Virus record (IMG/VR): IMGVR_UViG_3300025131_000096
Span: 1 to 42,379 of that record
Length of the DNA: 42,379 bases
Direction: 5' to 3' (one strand)
DNA from: a virus
This document shows, one piece after another, positions 1-5,823 of this stretch. The notes beneath the pieces are model-generated. The model was not told the DNA's origin. It saw only the letters and a list, made by a program, of their open reading frames with translations, and did not search any database. The translations under genes were made by a program, and so were the position numbers. Each line of letters starts with the position of its first letter. Positions within the stretch are counted from its first letter, which is position 1.

Positions 1-108
1 TACAGAATCATTGTAACCAGAAGCACTCCAGGCTACGACGTTACCTATCTCATCACGGGCGGCGGAAAGCTCGGGGACGTACTTCGGAATACCTGGGTTT
101 GTGGGCAT
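1..108 (-). CDS. Partial structural-protein gene (N-terminal 36 codons)
   Basis: The gene reads leftward from an ATG at 106-108 and runs off the window start with no stop. Its 36 visible residues match the N-terminus of the 258-residue protein at 40891-41667. Both begin MPT and share the spaced residues P, PEL, AA, IG, AW and GYN, about half of the aligned positions by eye. The gene is therefore a paralogue of that virion-operon gene. A promoter lies directly upstream and no Shine-Dalgarno sequence precedes the ATG. Function is unknown; a virion structural role is inferred only from the paralogue's position ahead of the terminase. Confidence 0.7.
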   Translation of the reverse strand, partial: MPTNPGIPKYVPELSAARDEIGNVVAWSASGYNDSV

Positions 109-118
109 TAGAGTAGCC

Positions 119-147
119 AGTCTATCAAAAGCCCTGAGGGCTGTCAA
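119..147 (-). promoter_or_regulatory. Sigma70-type promoter, near-leaderless
   Basis: On the minus strand TTGACA (142-147) is followed by a 17-base spacer and TAGACT (119-124). The ATG at 108 lies 10 bases beyond the -10 box, so the mRNA should have a leader of only a few bases and no Shine-Dalgarno sequence. Confidence 0.65.
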
Positions 148-185
148 GATACCATTAGAAGAGCGTATATTTTTTTCTGAGAAGC

Positions 186-272
186 GGTGGGGGAGGTTTA
201 TTGGTCTAGGGGTTCCGGTGCGCGCGCGTGGGGGGGCGGCGCGCCTAGTTGATAATGATTTCTCATTCTCAT
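186..272. promoter_or_regulatory. G-rich tract followed by GATAATGA palindrome
   Basis: G runs occur at 189-193, 209-212 and 230-236, followed by an alternating GC stretch and the palindrome GGCGCGCC (238-245). At 251-270 lies GATAATGA-TTTC-TCATTCTC, an inverted repeat with 7 of 8 arm positions paired, resembling a Fur-box half-site arrangement. The same order, G-rich tract then this palindrome, recurs at 41719-41784. This sits in the divergent gap between the minus promoter at 119-147 and the plus promoter near 362-389. Binding factor unknown. Confidence 0.45.
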
Positions 273-301
273 CTTCTCGTGGTCGCGGCCGCCAGATCGC
301 C

Positions 302-338
302 TTCACCCAATCTTCACACAATCTTCACGGAAAGTTCA
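302..338 (+). repeat. TTCAC iteron-like direct repeats
   Basis: TTCAC occurs at 302, 312, 322 and 334, with spacings of 10, 10 and 12 bases. Two middle copies share the longer unit AATCTTCAC. Such helically phased short repeats are typical of binding arrays for an initiator or regulator. They lie just upstream of the plus-strand promoter. Confidence 0.45.
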
Positions 339-361
339 CGGAAGTTTATAGGTATTTTACC

Positions 362-389
362 TTGCTTTGCCCTTGCGCTATGATAGAAT
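362..389 (+). promoter_or_regulatory. Putative main promoter of the plus-strand early operon
   Basis: TTGCTT (362-367), a 16-base spacer and TAGAAT (384-389) form a plausible sigma70-type promoter. An overlapping alternative -10, TATGAT, lies at 379-384. It would start a transcript with a leader of about 360 bases before the first gene at 757. A second, weaker possibility is TTGACG at 608-613 with TATGCT 15 bases downstream. Confidence 0.45.
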
Positions 390-395
390 GGCAAT

Positions 396-680
396 GTGCG
401 AAGGGAGATTTCCCTTTGCTACGTTCTTTCCCTAAAATCATGCTATCCCTTCTAGCCTTTCCGGCTAGTGTGGGCTGACCTTGAGAGCGTCATTTTGGCT
501 TAGTCTTCTGACCCTAAAATGAGCGTATCCTAGGAAATAGCGGATAGAATCGGATCTTTGAAATCATCGGCAAGAGCGCACCCTAGTTAAGTAACCCTCT
601 AGAAGGGTTGACGCGGGGCATCCCCGGATATGCTAAGGATAGCAATACGCGCGAAATGATAGGTTAAAAAAACCTAGTCC
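396..680 (+). other. Long early leader with successive small hairpins, no gene
   Basis: No credible gene is present. Short inverted repeats include AAGGGA/TCCCTT (401-417), CTAGCC/GGCTAG (452-468), CATTTT/AAAATG (491-521), AACCCT/AGGGTT (593-609), CGGGG/CCCCG (614-626), GCTA/TAGC (632-643) and AGGTT/AACCT (661-675). None is followed by a convincing T-run, so they look like RNA structure rather than intrinsic terminators. They lead into the first two-hairpin leader at 681. Confidence 0.4.
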
Positions 681-756
681 GCTACCCACTAGGAAGGGAA
701 AGGGTAGCATCAATCCCTCAGTTTTAGGACTGAGACAACCCTTGAAATAGAAACCG
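681..756 (+). promoter_or_regulatory. Two-hairpin leader, unit 1
   Basis: Hairpin 1 is GCTACCC (681-687) with GGGTAGC (702-708). Hairpin 2 is CTCAGT-TTTAGG-ACTGAG (717-734). The ATG lies 22 bases after hairpin 2. Unlike most units there is no AGGA Shine-Dalgarno core before the start. Confidence 0.75.
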
Positions 757-1056
757 ATGTACAAGAATCTAGCAAAAAGAATCGCAGAAGATACCGCTAA
801 ACTCATGTCCCTGCACTCTCCTGTAGAGGGCGATGGGCGCAAGGTAGTAAATACTGCCGCTGGGAAGCAAATCATACGCCTGATGGCAACGCTACTGGAT
901 GACCTGGAACACGCCCAAAGGGACGTAGGAGCGGTACTAGCAAGGCAAAGGTCGACATGGGCAGAATTCACCGCAGGGGTCATCCTGGGGACTGAGAAAC
1001 GCGGTCTGGAGGTTGACCTGAGTGAGTGGGACACTGACCTGAACGAAATAGAATAG
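757..1056 (+). CDS. Small helical protein of unknown function (99 aa)
   Basis: First gene of the plus-strand cassette array. The start is the ATG placed just behind two-hairpin leader unit 1. The product appears mostly helical and acidic at the C-terminus, with no cysteine pairs, membrane segment or recognised motif. The antisense reading frame over this region is a shadow: the leaders on both sides point to plus-strand translation. No function is assigned. Confidence 0.75.
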   Translation: MYKNLAKRIAEDTAKLMSLHSPVEGDGRKVVNTAAGKQIIRLMATLLDDLEHAQRDVGAVLARQRSTWAEFTAGVILGTEKRGLEVDLSEWDTDLNEIE

Positions 1057-1062
1057 ACCCTA

Positions 1063-1134
1063 GCAGGGAGGGCATCCCTGCACAATCACCCTAGCAACAC
1101 CGCTAGGATTACCCTTAGAAAAGAGAAACCTAAA
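1063..1134 (+). promoter_or_regulatory. Two-hairpin leader, unit 2 (variant second hairpin)
   Basis: Hairpin 1 is GCAGGGA/TCCCTGC (1063-1081). Hairpin 2 has a completely different sequence from most units, CCTAGC-AACACC-GCTAGG (1090-1107), but the same 6-6-6 shape. The start codon follows after exactly 27 bases. Confidence 0.8.
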
Positions 1135-1374
1135 ATGAAACAAAGCGAAACACGCTCACTCTACTTGATCGCCTCTGAAATTAGGCGGGACTGGCAGAAG
1201 GTTAACTACGCGGCGAAACCGTACCTGGATGCAATGCACTCGCTAAACTCAATAGAGGATCAGTATATGTACGACACGGGGAAATCCGTTGTACGGTACT
1301 TCCTGTCTAATGCTAGTACATGGCGCGGAACGAAAGCCCGTGAAATCAAAGCAGAATTGAGGGCTATGTTGTAG
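1135..1374 (+). CDS. Small phage protein of unknown function (79 aa)
   Basis: The start is fixed by the leader spacing (27 bases after hairpin 2). The protein is probably all helical, with a central YAAKPYLDAM stretch and a later YFLSNASTWRG stretch. From memory it resembles a family of short uncharacterised proteins found in many phage and mobile-element genomes; this is not a function. No metal, nucleotide-binding or membrane motif is visible. Confidence 0.8.
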   Translation: MKQSETRSLYLIASEIRRDWQKVNYAAKPYLDAMHSLNSIEDQYMYDTGKSVVRYFLSNASTWRGTKAREIKAELRAML

Positions 1375-1388
1375 CCTGAGAAACCCTA

Positions 1389-1462
1389 GCAGGGAGGGTA
1401 AACCCTGCACAATCAACCTAGCAAATCCTGCTAGGATCACCCTTAGAAAAGAGAAACCTAAA
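1389..1462 (+). promoter_or_regulatory. Two-hairpin leader, unit 3 (variant second hairpin)
   Basis: Hairpin 1 is GCAGGG/CCCTGC (1389-1408). Hairpin 2 is CCTAGCA-AATCC-TGCTAGG (1417-1435), one base pair longer than unit 2 with a shorter loop. The start codon follows after 27 bases. Confidence 0.8.
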
Positions 1463-2077
1463 ATGAAAGCCACACCGAAACTCTCGGGAACAGGGAAAAT
1501 GTCCTGCCCCTCGTGGAGCTTGCCAGCTTTTGACACTTGCCCTGGGGCAGTCAATAAAGAGGGCGAAGTTTCCGACGCTTGTAAGTCATGCTACGCGAGA
1601 AAAGGAACGTACAGATTTCCCGTTGTCCAAAAGCTACGTGAACATAATCAGGCAGACTGGCATCGTACTGGTTGGGTCGATGAAATGGTCGCAAAGCTGA
1701 AAGGACTGACAAGGTTCCGCTGGTTCGATTCGGGCGATGTCTACTCTGCCGCATTGGCAAAGAAAATCTATCGCGTAATGAGAGCCACGAGTTGCAAGCA
1801 TTGGCTCCCCACAAGGAGCTACAAGTTTGCCAGCATCGCGGCGGAGCTGGATCGCATGGAACTACTGCCTAACGCAACGGTGCGGAAATCTTCGGACAGC
1901 GTAACGGGCGAGTCAATAGAGGGAAATCATACCTCGACGATAGTCCAGAATGCAGAGGATTTCACACCTGGAAAGGGCAAGGTACTGTGCCGCGCTTACA
2001 CGCGCAAAGGCAAATGTGGAAGTTGCACCGCTTGCTGGTCTAAGAAAGTCCATGAGGTGACATACATAAGCCACTAG
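1463..2077 (+). CDS. Gp88-like phage protein with Cys-rich N-terminus (204 aa)
   Basis: The largest gene of the cassette array. The N-terminus has a CPSW...DTCPGAV...CKSCYARKGTYRF pattern, followed by a RWFDSGDVYS segment and a C-terminal CGSCTACW cluster. This arrangement (CPG, CYA, then a W/H-DSGD motif) matches what I recall of the Gp88-type family in actinobacterial and other phages. The chemistry of that family is not established to my knowledge; metal or Fe-S binding by the cysteines is inference. The start follows leader unit 3 at the standard distance, and the gene ends just before leader unit 4. Confidence 0.7.
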   Translation: MKATPKLSGTGKMSCPSWSLPAFDTCPGAVNKEGEVSDACKSCYARKGTYRFPVVQKLREHNQADWHRTGWVDEMVAKLKGLTRFRWFDSGDVYSAALAKKIYRVMRATSCKHWLPTRSYKFASIAAELDRMELLPNATVRKSSDSVTGESIEGNHTSTIVQNAEDFTPGKGKVLCRAYTRKGKCGSCTACWSKKVHEVTYISH

Positions 2078-2086
2078 AAAACCCTC

Positions 2087-2157
2087 GCGGGGAGGGAATC
2101 CCCGCACAATCCCTCAGTTTTAGGACTGAGAAAACCCTTAGAATAGGAAACCTAAAG
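2087..2157 (+). promoter_or_regulatory. Two-hairpin leader, unit 4
   Basis: Hairpin 1 is GCGGGGA/TCCCCGC (2087-2105). Hairpin 2 is CTCAGT-TTTAGG-ACTGAG (2113-2130). A 27-base stretch with AATAGGAAACCTAAAG leads to the ATG; AGGA is the Shine-Dalgarno core. Confidence 0.85.
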
Positions 2158-2409
2158 ATGACATCCAACATCGAAATTGAATACGCCGAACAGGTCATCA
2201 TCGACTGCGCTCAGGATTTACAGGAAGAATGCGGCTTCCCAAACACAAAGGACTCAAAATTCTGGCGGCATCTGCGTGGATACAGCAATTGGTCTGATGC
2301 AAGAAACACCATCAAAAGATGGGCGAGAATTGTGGAACTCGTTGAGAAGGGCTTTGATCTAGCGAATAAGAAACGCGAAGAAGAAGAAGATCGCGGTCAA
2401 ACTTACTAA
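2158..2409 (+). CDS. Small unknown protein (83 aa)
   Basis: Start set by leader unit 4, with AGGA nine bases upstream. Helical, with aromatic residues in a FWRHLRGYSNW segment and a highly charged Lys/Glu-rich C-terminus. No motif recognised. A 61-residue overlapping frame inside it is a shadow without its own ribosome site. Confidence 0.75.
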   Translation: MTSNIEIEYAEQVIIDCAQDLQEECGFPNTKDSKFWRHLRGYSNWSDARNTIKRWARIVELVEKGFDLANKKREEEEDRGQTY

Positions 2410-2416
2410 CACCCTA

Positions 2417-2487
2417 GCGGGGAGGGAATCCCCGCACAATCCCTCAGTTTTAGGACTGAGAAAACCCTTAGAATAGGAAACCTAAAG
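2417..2487 (+). promoter_or_regulatory. Two-hairpin leader, unit 5
   Basis: Hairpin 1 at 2417-2435 and hairpin 2 at 2443-2460 are almost base-for-base copies of unit 4, including the 27-base link to the start codon. Confidence 0.85.
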
Positions 2488-2784
2488 ATGAAAAGCTACG
2501 ACTGCCCAGCATACCTGTCTCTGCGAAACTTTTTCGACGCGGCACTCTCGGTACAGTCTCCTCTGCGAGTACGCAACGGCGCAGGTGAGATACAGACGTG
2601 CGAAACACCTCAACAGATTTGGGATGCTGTAGAGTGTGCCGAAGAGGGGTATGTATACGTTCGGCGGGGAGACGAAAAAGCTACCTTCTGGATCATCCCA
2701 GAAAATGGTAGCGATGCGCTCACCGATTACAGCGACAACGAATTTGCCGAGGAAATCCTAACCCTCGCTAAGAGCCACGACTAA
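2488..2784 (+). CDS. Small acidic unknown protein (98 aa)
   Basis: Start set by leader unit 5. Mixed alpha/beta character: a helical N-terminus, a central YVYVRRGDEKATFWIIPE strand pair and an acidic C-terminus. Two isolated cysteines do not form a metal site. Function unknown. Confidence 0.75.
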   Translation: MKSYDCPAYLSLRNFFDAALSVQSPLRVRNGAGEIQTCETPQQIWDAVECAEEGYVYVRRGDEKATFWIIPENGSDALTDYSDNEFAEEILTLAKSHD

Positions 2785-2793
2785 CACGCCCCT

Positions 2794-2865
2794 GCGGGAG
2801 GGCAAATCCCGCACCAATCCCTCAGTTTTCGGACTGAGACAACCCTTAGAATAGGAAACCTACAG
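2794..2865 (+). promoter_or_regulatory. Two-hairpin leader, unit 6
   Basis: Hairpin 1 is GCGGGA/TCCCGC (2794-2812), one pair shorter than unit 5. Hairpin 2 (2821-2838) has loop TTTCGG instead of TTTAGG with the stem unchanged. 27 bases to the ATG. Confidence 0.85.
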
Positions 2866-3198
2866 ATGAAAACAGAATTGATTCTTCCTAAACTCATCGC
2901 CATTGGCGGCAACGAGTGGAACGCGGGAAATCACCGCCGCGTCTACTTTAACAACTTGCCAAAGTGGTACGGTCTGGAAATCTCACGCTACGGGACTGGT
3001 AACATTTCATACGCCAAACTGAACGGCGAGAAAATCAGTAACGGCAAGGCTCGCAAACTGATAGCCATAATCGACAGCGGCAAGCTTTTCTACGACGTAA
3101 ACAACGGCTCTTGGATGGCAGAGGGCTACGCCTTTACTAGCGAATACTTCCTACCCATCATCGAGAACATCGGGCGCAAGGCTGGACTGGGCGAGTGA
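2866..3198 (+). CDS. Small basic unknown protein (110 aa)
   Basis: Start set by leader unit 6. The protein is basic, with an early NEWNAGNHRRVYFNNL segment and a later NGKARKLIAIIDSGKLFYDV segment suggesting a small alpha/beta fold. It resembles, from memory, uncharacterised phage proteins of similar size. No function assigned. Confidence 0.75.
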   Translation: MKTELILPKLIAIGGNEWNAGNHRRVYFNNLPKWYGLEISRYGTGNISYAKLNGEKISNGKARKLIAIIDSGKLFYDVNNGSWMAEGYAFTSEYFLPIIENIGRKAGLGE

Positions 3199-3210
3199 AC
3201 ACAAACCCTA

Positions 3211-3284
3211 GCGGGGAGGGAAATCCCCGCACCAATCCCTCAGTTTTAGGACTGAGATTACCCTTAGAAAAGAGAAACCTAGAA
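3211..3284 (+). promoter_or_regulatory. Two-hairpin leader, unit 7
   Basis: Hairpin 1 is 3211-3230 and hairpin 2 is 3239-3256. The start codon follows 28 bases after hairpin 2. The leader decides the start of the next gene, because the open frame extends upstream through it. Confidence 0.85.
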
Positions 3285-3515
3285 ATGATAATGATGACGC
3301 ACAAACATTTCGTTGACTTAGCTGACGTTGTTGCAGAAATGGACAAATACGGCTTAACAGGAGTTCAACTTGAAGAACTTACACAGGCTATCGGCTTCGT
3401 CTGCATTAAGCATAACTCCAGCTTTGACTACACAAGATTCGAGGACTGCGTTCTCGATAAACTCGGTAGGTCTGAGTTCTACCCAATGGGCGGAGGCAAG
3501 GACAAAAAATGGTAA
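3285..3515 (+). CDS. Small unknown protein (76 aa)
   Basis: The frame is open from 3195, but the upstream part lies inside the hairpin leader, so the true start is the ATG at 3285, giving MIMMTHKHFVDLAD. Further ATGs at 3291 and 3294 are alternatives. The product is acidic and helical with two separated cysteines and a hydrophobic IGFVCIKHN segment. No function recognised. Confidence 0.75.
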   Translation: MIMMTHKHFVDLADVVAEMDKYGLTGVQLEELTQAIGFVCIKHNSSFDYTRFEDCVLDKLGRSEFYPMGGGKDKKW

Positions 3516-3535
3516 AGCGATAGAACAGAACCCTA

Positions 3536-3609
3536 GCGGGGAAGGGAAATCCCCGCACCAATCCCTCAGTTTTAGGACTGAGATTACCCTTAGAATAGGA
3601 GACCTAAAG
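3536..3609 (+). promoter_or_regulatory. Two-hairpin leader, unit 8
   Basis: Hairpin 1 is GCGGGGA/TCCCCGC (3536-3556), with an extra A in the loop. Hairpin 2 is 3565-3582. 27 bases to the start codon. Confidence 0.85.
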
Positions 3610-3981
3610 ATGACAGCGAAAAAAGAAACCGAGAGTTGCTCACCCCCATTCGGGTGTAAGTACGGTAACGACGATGCTCACCTAGTACTGGTGGACTGTG
3701 GCACTTGCCGCTACGTCTTCGCGCACACCTGCCCCGCTGACGAATTGACCTGCCCAAATTGTGGCTTTCATTCGGACGTATGCGACTTCCCCGACACCAA
3801 TTCATGGCAAAGGGGGGATCGAGAAGCATACGAGAAGCTTAACCCTAAAGCGTGTCTTTCATGCCTGGTTGTGGTAGAGGGCAAAGTTTACCAGGAAATT
3901 CCATGCCGGAGTCATTACCCCAACTTTGACCACTACTGCCACGACAAGGCAAAAGGTTGCCAACTGAAAGGAACGGAGTAA
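3610..3981 (+). CDS. Cysteine-rich, probably zinc-binding small protein (123 aa)
   Basis: The open frame begins at 3370, but the upstream part overlaps the previous gene and the leader; the ATG at 3610 has the standard leader spacing. The protein carries many cysteines, including CGTC, CPNC with a nearby CDF, CLSC and a C-terminal cluster containing C, H and C. The CxxC pairs suggest a zinc-ribbon or rubredoxin-like fold. Whether it binds nucleic acid or protein cannot be told. Confidence 0.75.
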   Translation: MTAKKETESCSPPFGCKYGNDDAHLVLVDCGTCRYVFAHTCPADELTCPNCGFHSDVCDFPDTNSWQRGDREAYEKLNPKACLSCLVVVEGKVYQEIPCRSHYPNFDHYCHDKAKGCQLKGTE

Positions 3982-3989
3982 ACACCCTA

Positions 3990-4062
3990 GCGGGGAGGGA
4001 AATCCCCGCACCAATCCCTCAGTTTTAGGACTGAGATTACCCTTAGAATAGGAGACCTAAAG
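3990..4062 (+). promoter_or_regulatory. Two-hairpin leader, unit 9
   Basis: Hairpin 1 is 3990-4009 and hairpin 2 is 4018-4035. The 27-base link matches unit 8 (GGAGACC instead of GGAAACC). Confidence 0.85.
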
Positions 4063-4341
4063 ATGAAGAAGAAGTTAGCACGGTACAGAATACATTGGGA
4101 AGAAACGCTCGTCTTCGATAGGGTTGTAGAAGCCTCTGATGAAGCTGAAGCGCGTACAATCGCTTTAGAGGAAGTGTATGGTTTAGGTGCTGAAAATGTA
4201 GTGCATGTCGAGCGCGGCTTCCGAGACGCGGTAGATGACGATACTGTTTTCAACGAAGCCACACACGCCGTACTAAGCGATTTCGAGGTCACGAAGATAA
4301 TATACCCGCCAGGAACTGTGATTGGAAGAGTTTCATACTGA
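4063..4341 (+). CDS. Small acidic unknown protein (92 aa)
   Basis: Start set by leader unit 9. A short basic N-terminus is followed by an acidic body with SDEAEARTIALEEV helical sequence, the common pattern of small phage proteins carrying an E-A-rich helix between strands. No catalytic motif visible. Confidence 0.75.
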   Translation: MKKKLARYRIHWEETLVFDRVVEASDEAEARTIALEEVYGLGAENVVHVERGFRDAVDDDTVFNEATHAVLSDFEVTKIIYPPGTVIGRVSY

Positions 4342-4357
4342 TGGAGTAGACACCCCT

Positions 4358-4431
4358 GCGGGAGGGTAAACCAAATCCCGCACCAATCCCTCAGCTTTAG
4401 GGCTGAGAAAACCCTGAAAGAAAAAGGAACC
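4358..4431 (+). promoter_or_regulatory. Two-hairpin leader, unit 10 (compensated stem pair)
   Basis: Hairpin 1 is GCGGGA/TCCCGC with a 12-base loop (4358-4381). Hairpin 2 is CTCAGC-TTTAGG-GCTGAG (4390-4407). The closing pair has changed from T-A to C-G on both arms, a compensatory change. The start codon follows after 24 bases, with AAGGA only three bases before it. Confidence 0.85.
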
Positions 4432-4527
4432 ATGAAAAAAAGAAACCACTACACCGACGCGGTAGATATAATTTGGGCGGCACTTGGTGCAATCCTACTC
4501 GCCGCGATTTGGATCGCAACCCCCTAA
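4432..4527 (+). CDS. Tiny single-pass membrane protein (31 aa)
   Basis: A short ORF in the standard position behind leader unit 10. It has a positively charged N-terminus (MKKRNHY) and one hydrophobic segment over about residues 13-29 (IIWAALGAILLAAIWIA). The layout predicts a single-span inner-membrane protein with the N-terminus inside. The leader strongly supports translation despite its size. Confidence 0.65.
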   Translation: MKKRNHYTDAVDIIWAALGAILLAAIWIATP

Positions 4528-4539
4528 CCCTGAACAGAA

Positions 4540-4641
4540 ATGCGTAACCCACGAAACCCCATTCGGGTGAGCTGGTCTGGACTAGCCGTCCTGCTCGCCT
4601 TAATCACCTACCTCGCTTGGCAATTCCCGCCGAACGGATAG
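4540..4641 (+). CDS. Second tiny single-pass membrane protein (33 aa)
   Basis: ATG 12 bases after the previous stop, with no leader unit of its own and only a weak ribosome site (CAGAAATG), so it is probably translated by coupling. Arginine-rich N-terminus, then a hydrophobic segment (WSGLAVLLALITYLAW), then a polar tail. Its architecture matches the preceding 31-residue protein; the two may act together. Confidence 0.5.
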   Translation: MRNPRNPIRVSWSGLAVLLALITYLAWQFPPNG

Positions 4642-4651
4642 CCCTGCTAGT

Positions 4652-4792
4652 CAAGCGGGGACTGGCTTGTTGAGAGTGTTTGCTCGGCAAGTCATGTTTC
4701 TGTTTCTAAAGGGTCACCTGAGTATGTGTCTAAACTGCTCACCAATCCCTCAGTTTTAGGACTGAGAAAACCCTGAGAATAGGAAACCTACA
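4652..4792 (+). promoter_or_regulatory. Two-hairpin leader, unit 11 (diverged upstream part)
   Basis: Hairpin 1 of the usual type is missing; instead CAAGC/GCTTG (4652-4669) occurs, followed by about 80 bases without clear structure. Hairpin 2 is the standard CTCAGT-TTTAGG-ACTGAG (4749-4766), 26 bases before the ATG. Confidence 0.65.
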
Positions 4793-5023
4793 ATGAGTAA
4801 AGCAAAAGAACTACAACCTTGGAAGTCCGAGTTTTTCCATGTAGACATGAAGCTACGCGGCATCGTCCTCCACAACGTGATCTACGCGCTAAACAGATTG
4901 ATACATCAACTCAACCCTGATCGACTGCCCGTCGATTCACCTCTGGCGGCGGAGATCAAGGGACTAGAATCGGTAGTCGCTCGGCTTGACAAGATCATCG
5001 AAGGAGAAGGAAACCTACAATGA
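4793..5023 (+). CDS. Small helical unknown protein (76 aa)
   Basis: Start set by leader unit 11. Mostly helical, with a leucine/isoleucine heptad-like C-terminal half (IKGLESVVARLDKIIEGEG) that could be a short coiled coil. The stop overlaps the next start (ATGA), indicating translational coupling. Confidence 0.75.
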   Translation: MSKAKELQPWKSEFFHVDMKLRGIVLHNVIYALNRLIHQLNPDRLPVDSPLAAEIKGLESVVARLDKIIEGEGNLQ

Positions 5024-5265
5024 GAAACCAGACACTTGAAAAGTTGGGACTCCGCCAGCCGCGAACAATTGCGGAACTGCGTGTTCACCCACTAACTGCT
5101 GAACTGTACCCTCTACCTCGCGGAGTACTTCGTAGCTGGAAGTCGGGTGAGACATGGTGCTTGGTGGTGGTGAAGGGGTATCATCTGAGCAATCAGCTTC
5201 GCACTAGCTATAGTGATGCGCGGGGTGTGCTTGACGCCTTCGCTGGCATCGGTGAACATGAGTAA
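5020..5265 (+). CDS. Small unknown protein (81 aa)
   Basis: Begins at ATGA overlapping the previous stop. It is preceded by GGAAACCTACA, the same ribosome-site sequence as the leader units but without their hairpins. Basic, mixed alpha/beta, with a WKSGETWCLVVVKGYH strand segment. No function recognised. Confidence 0.75.
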   Translation: MRNQTLEKLGLRQPRTIAELRVHPLTAELYPLPRGVLRSWKSGETWCLVVVKGYHLSNQLRTSYSDARGVLDAFAGIGEHE

Positions 5266-5280
5266 CAAACCAATGCCCAC

Positions 5281-5368
5281 GCGGGAGGGCAAACCAAATC
5301 CCGCACCAATCACCCAGCCTAACACAGGCTGGAATGGACTTAGAAAACCCTAAACACAGGAACGAAAA
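5281..5368 (+). promoter_or_regulatory. Two-hairpin leader, unit 12 (variant second hairpin)
   Basis: Hairpin 1 is GCGGGA/TCCCGC (5281-5304), nearly identical to unit 10. Hairpin 2 is CCAGCCT-AACAC-AGGCTGG (5314-5332), a third independent sequence keeping the same hairpin. The ATG follows after 36 bases with ACAGGAAC as ribosome site. Last unit of the array. Confidence 0.8.
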
Positions 5369-5608
5369 ATGGTACTGGAAGTAACCGAATCAGCGAGACA
5401 GTTTGTGAACATGCCACGGGCGCATCGATCATCCATACTCGCCACACTCTGGAGATTTGAGCATCGCTTTGACCAGCTTTGCATCAAGTTTGACATCGAC
5501 GGTGTCGAAATTGACATCTCCGTACCCATCGAGGCGGCAGAAAACCTCGGTAAGAACATCCTCGCGATGTGCGCCCTTGAACTGGTGAAGAAGAAGGAGG
5601 AGGACTGA
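5369..5608 (+). CDS. Small unknown protein (79 aa)
   Basis: Start set by leader unit 12. Basic N-terminal half, then a strand region FDIDGVEIDISVPIEAAE and a Lys/Glu-rich tail. The gene end carries an AGGAGGAGGA ribosome site for the next gene, whose ATG begins on the last base of this gene's stop. Function unknown. Confidence 0.75.
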   Translation: MVLEVTESARQFVNMPRAHRSSILATLWRFEHRFDQLCIKFDIDGVEIDISVPIEAAENLGKNILAMCALELVKKKEED

Positions 5609-5823
5609 TGCGCTACAATCACGCCTACTCAATTGCATTCTCAGTAGACTCGGACGAGAAAGACCCATACGAAGTACCTGCCAAAGTACTGGCGGATGCC
5701 CTCCTCAAGAGGATTCACTTCGAGCCTGAGCTTGAACTGATCGGGGCTGCCAGAGTGGGGCTGGAGTTTGAGATCGACGAAATGGTTGAGTGCTTCGAGA
5801 CCATCGACAAGGAGGAGGACTGA
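5608..5823 (+). CDS. Small acidic unknown protein (71 aa)
   Basis: Begins in a TGATG overlap with a strong AGGAGGAGGA site upstream. Strongly acidic, with FEPELELIGAARVGLEFEIDEMVE. Its own 3' end carries the same GGAGGAGGACTGATG junction as its 5' end, suggesting duplication or exchange at these junctions. Confidence 0.75.
   Translation: MRYNHAYSIAFSVDSDEKDPYEVPAKVLADALLKRIHFEPELELIGAARVGLEFEIDEMVECFETIDKEED

Noticed and set aside
101-478. 125-residue plus-strand open frame
   Set aside because: Low-complexity Arg/Gly/Ser reading of the control region, crossing promoters, the palindrome and iterons; no ribosome site.
633-1085. 150-residue minus-strand open frame over the first cassette gene
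   Set aside because: It reads antisense through the leader hairpins and the 99-residue gene; Ser/Arg-rich shadow.
681-5332. Leader hairpins as intrinsic terminators
   Set aside because: No T-run follows either hairpin, and termination at each would silence an operon of twelve units.
681-5368. CRISPR array or mobile repeats
   Set aside because: The repeated units are separated by whole genes of varying length, are themselves hairpins placed before start codons, and have no cas genes.
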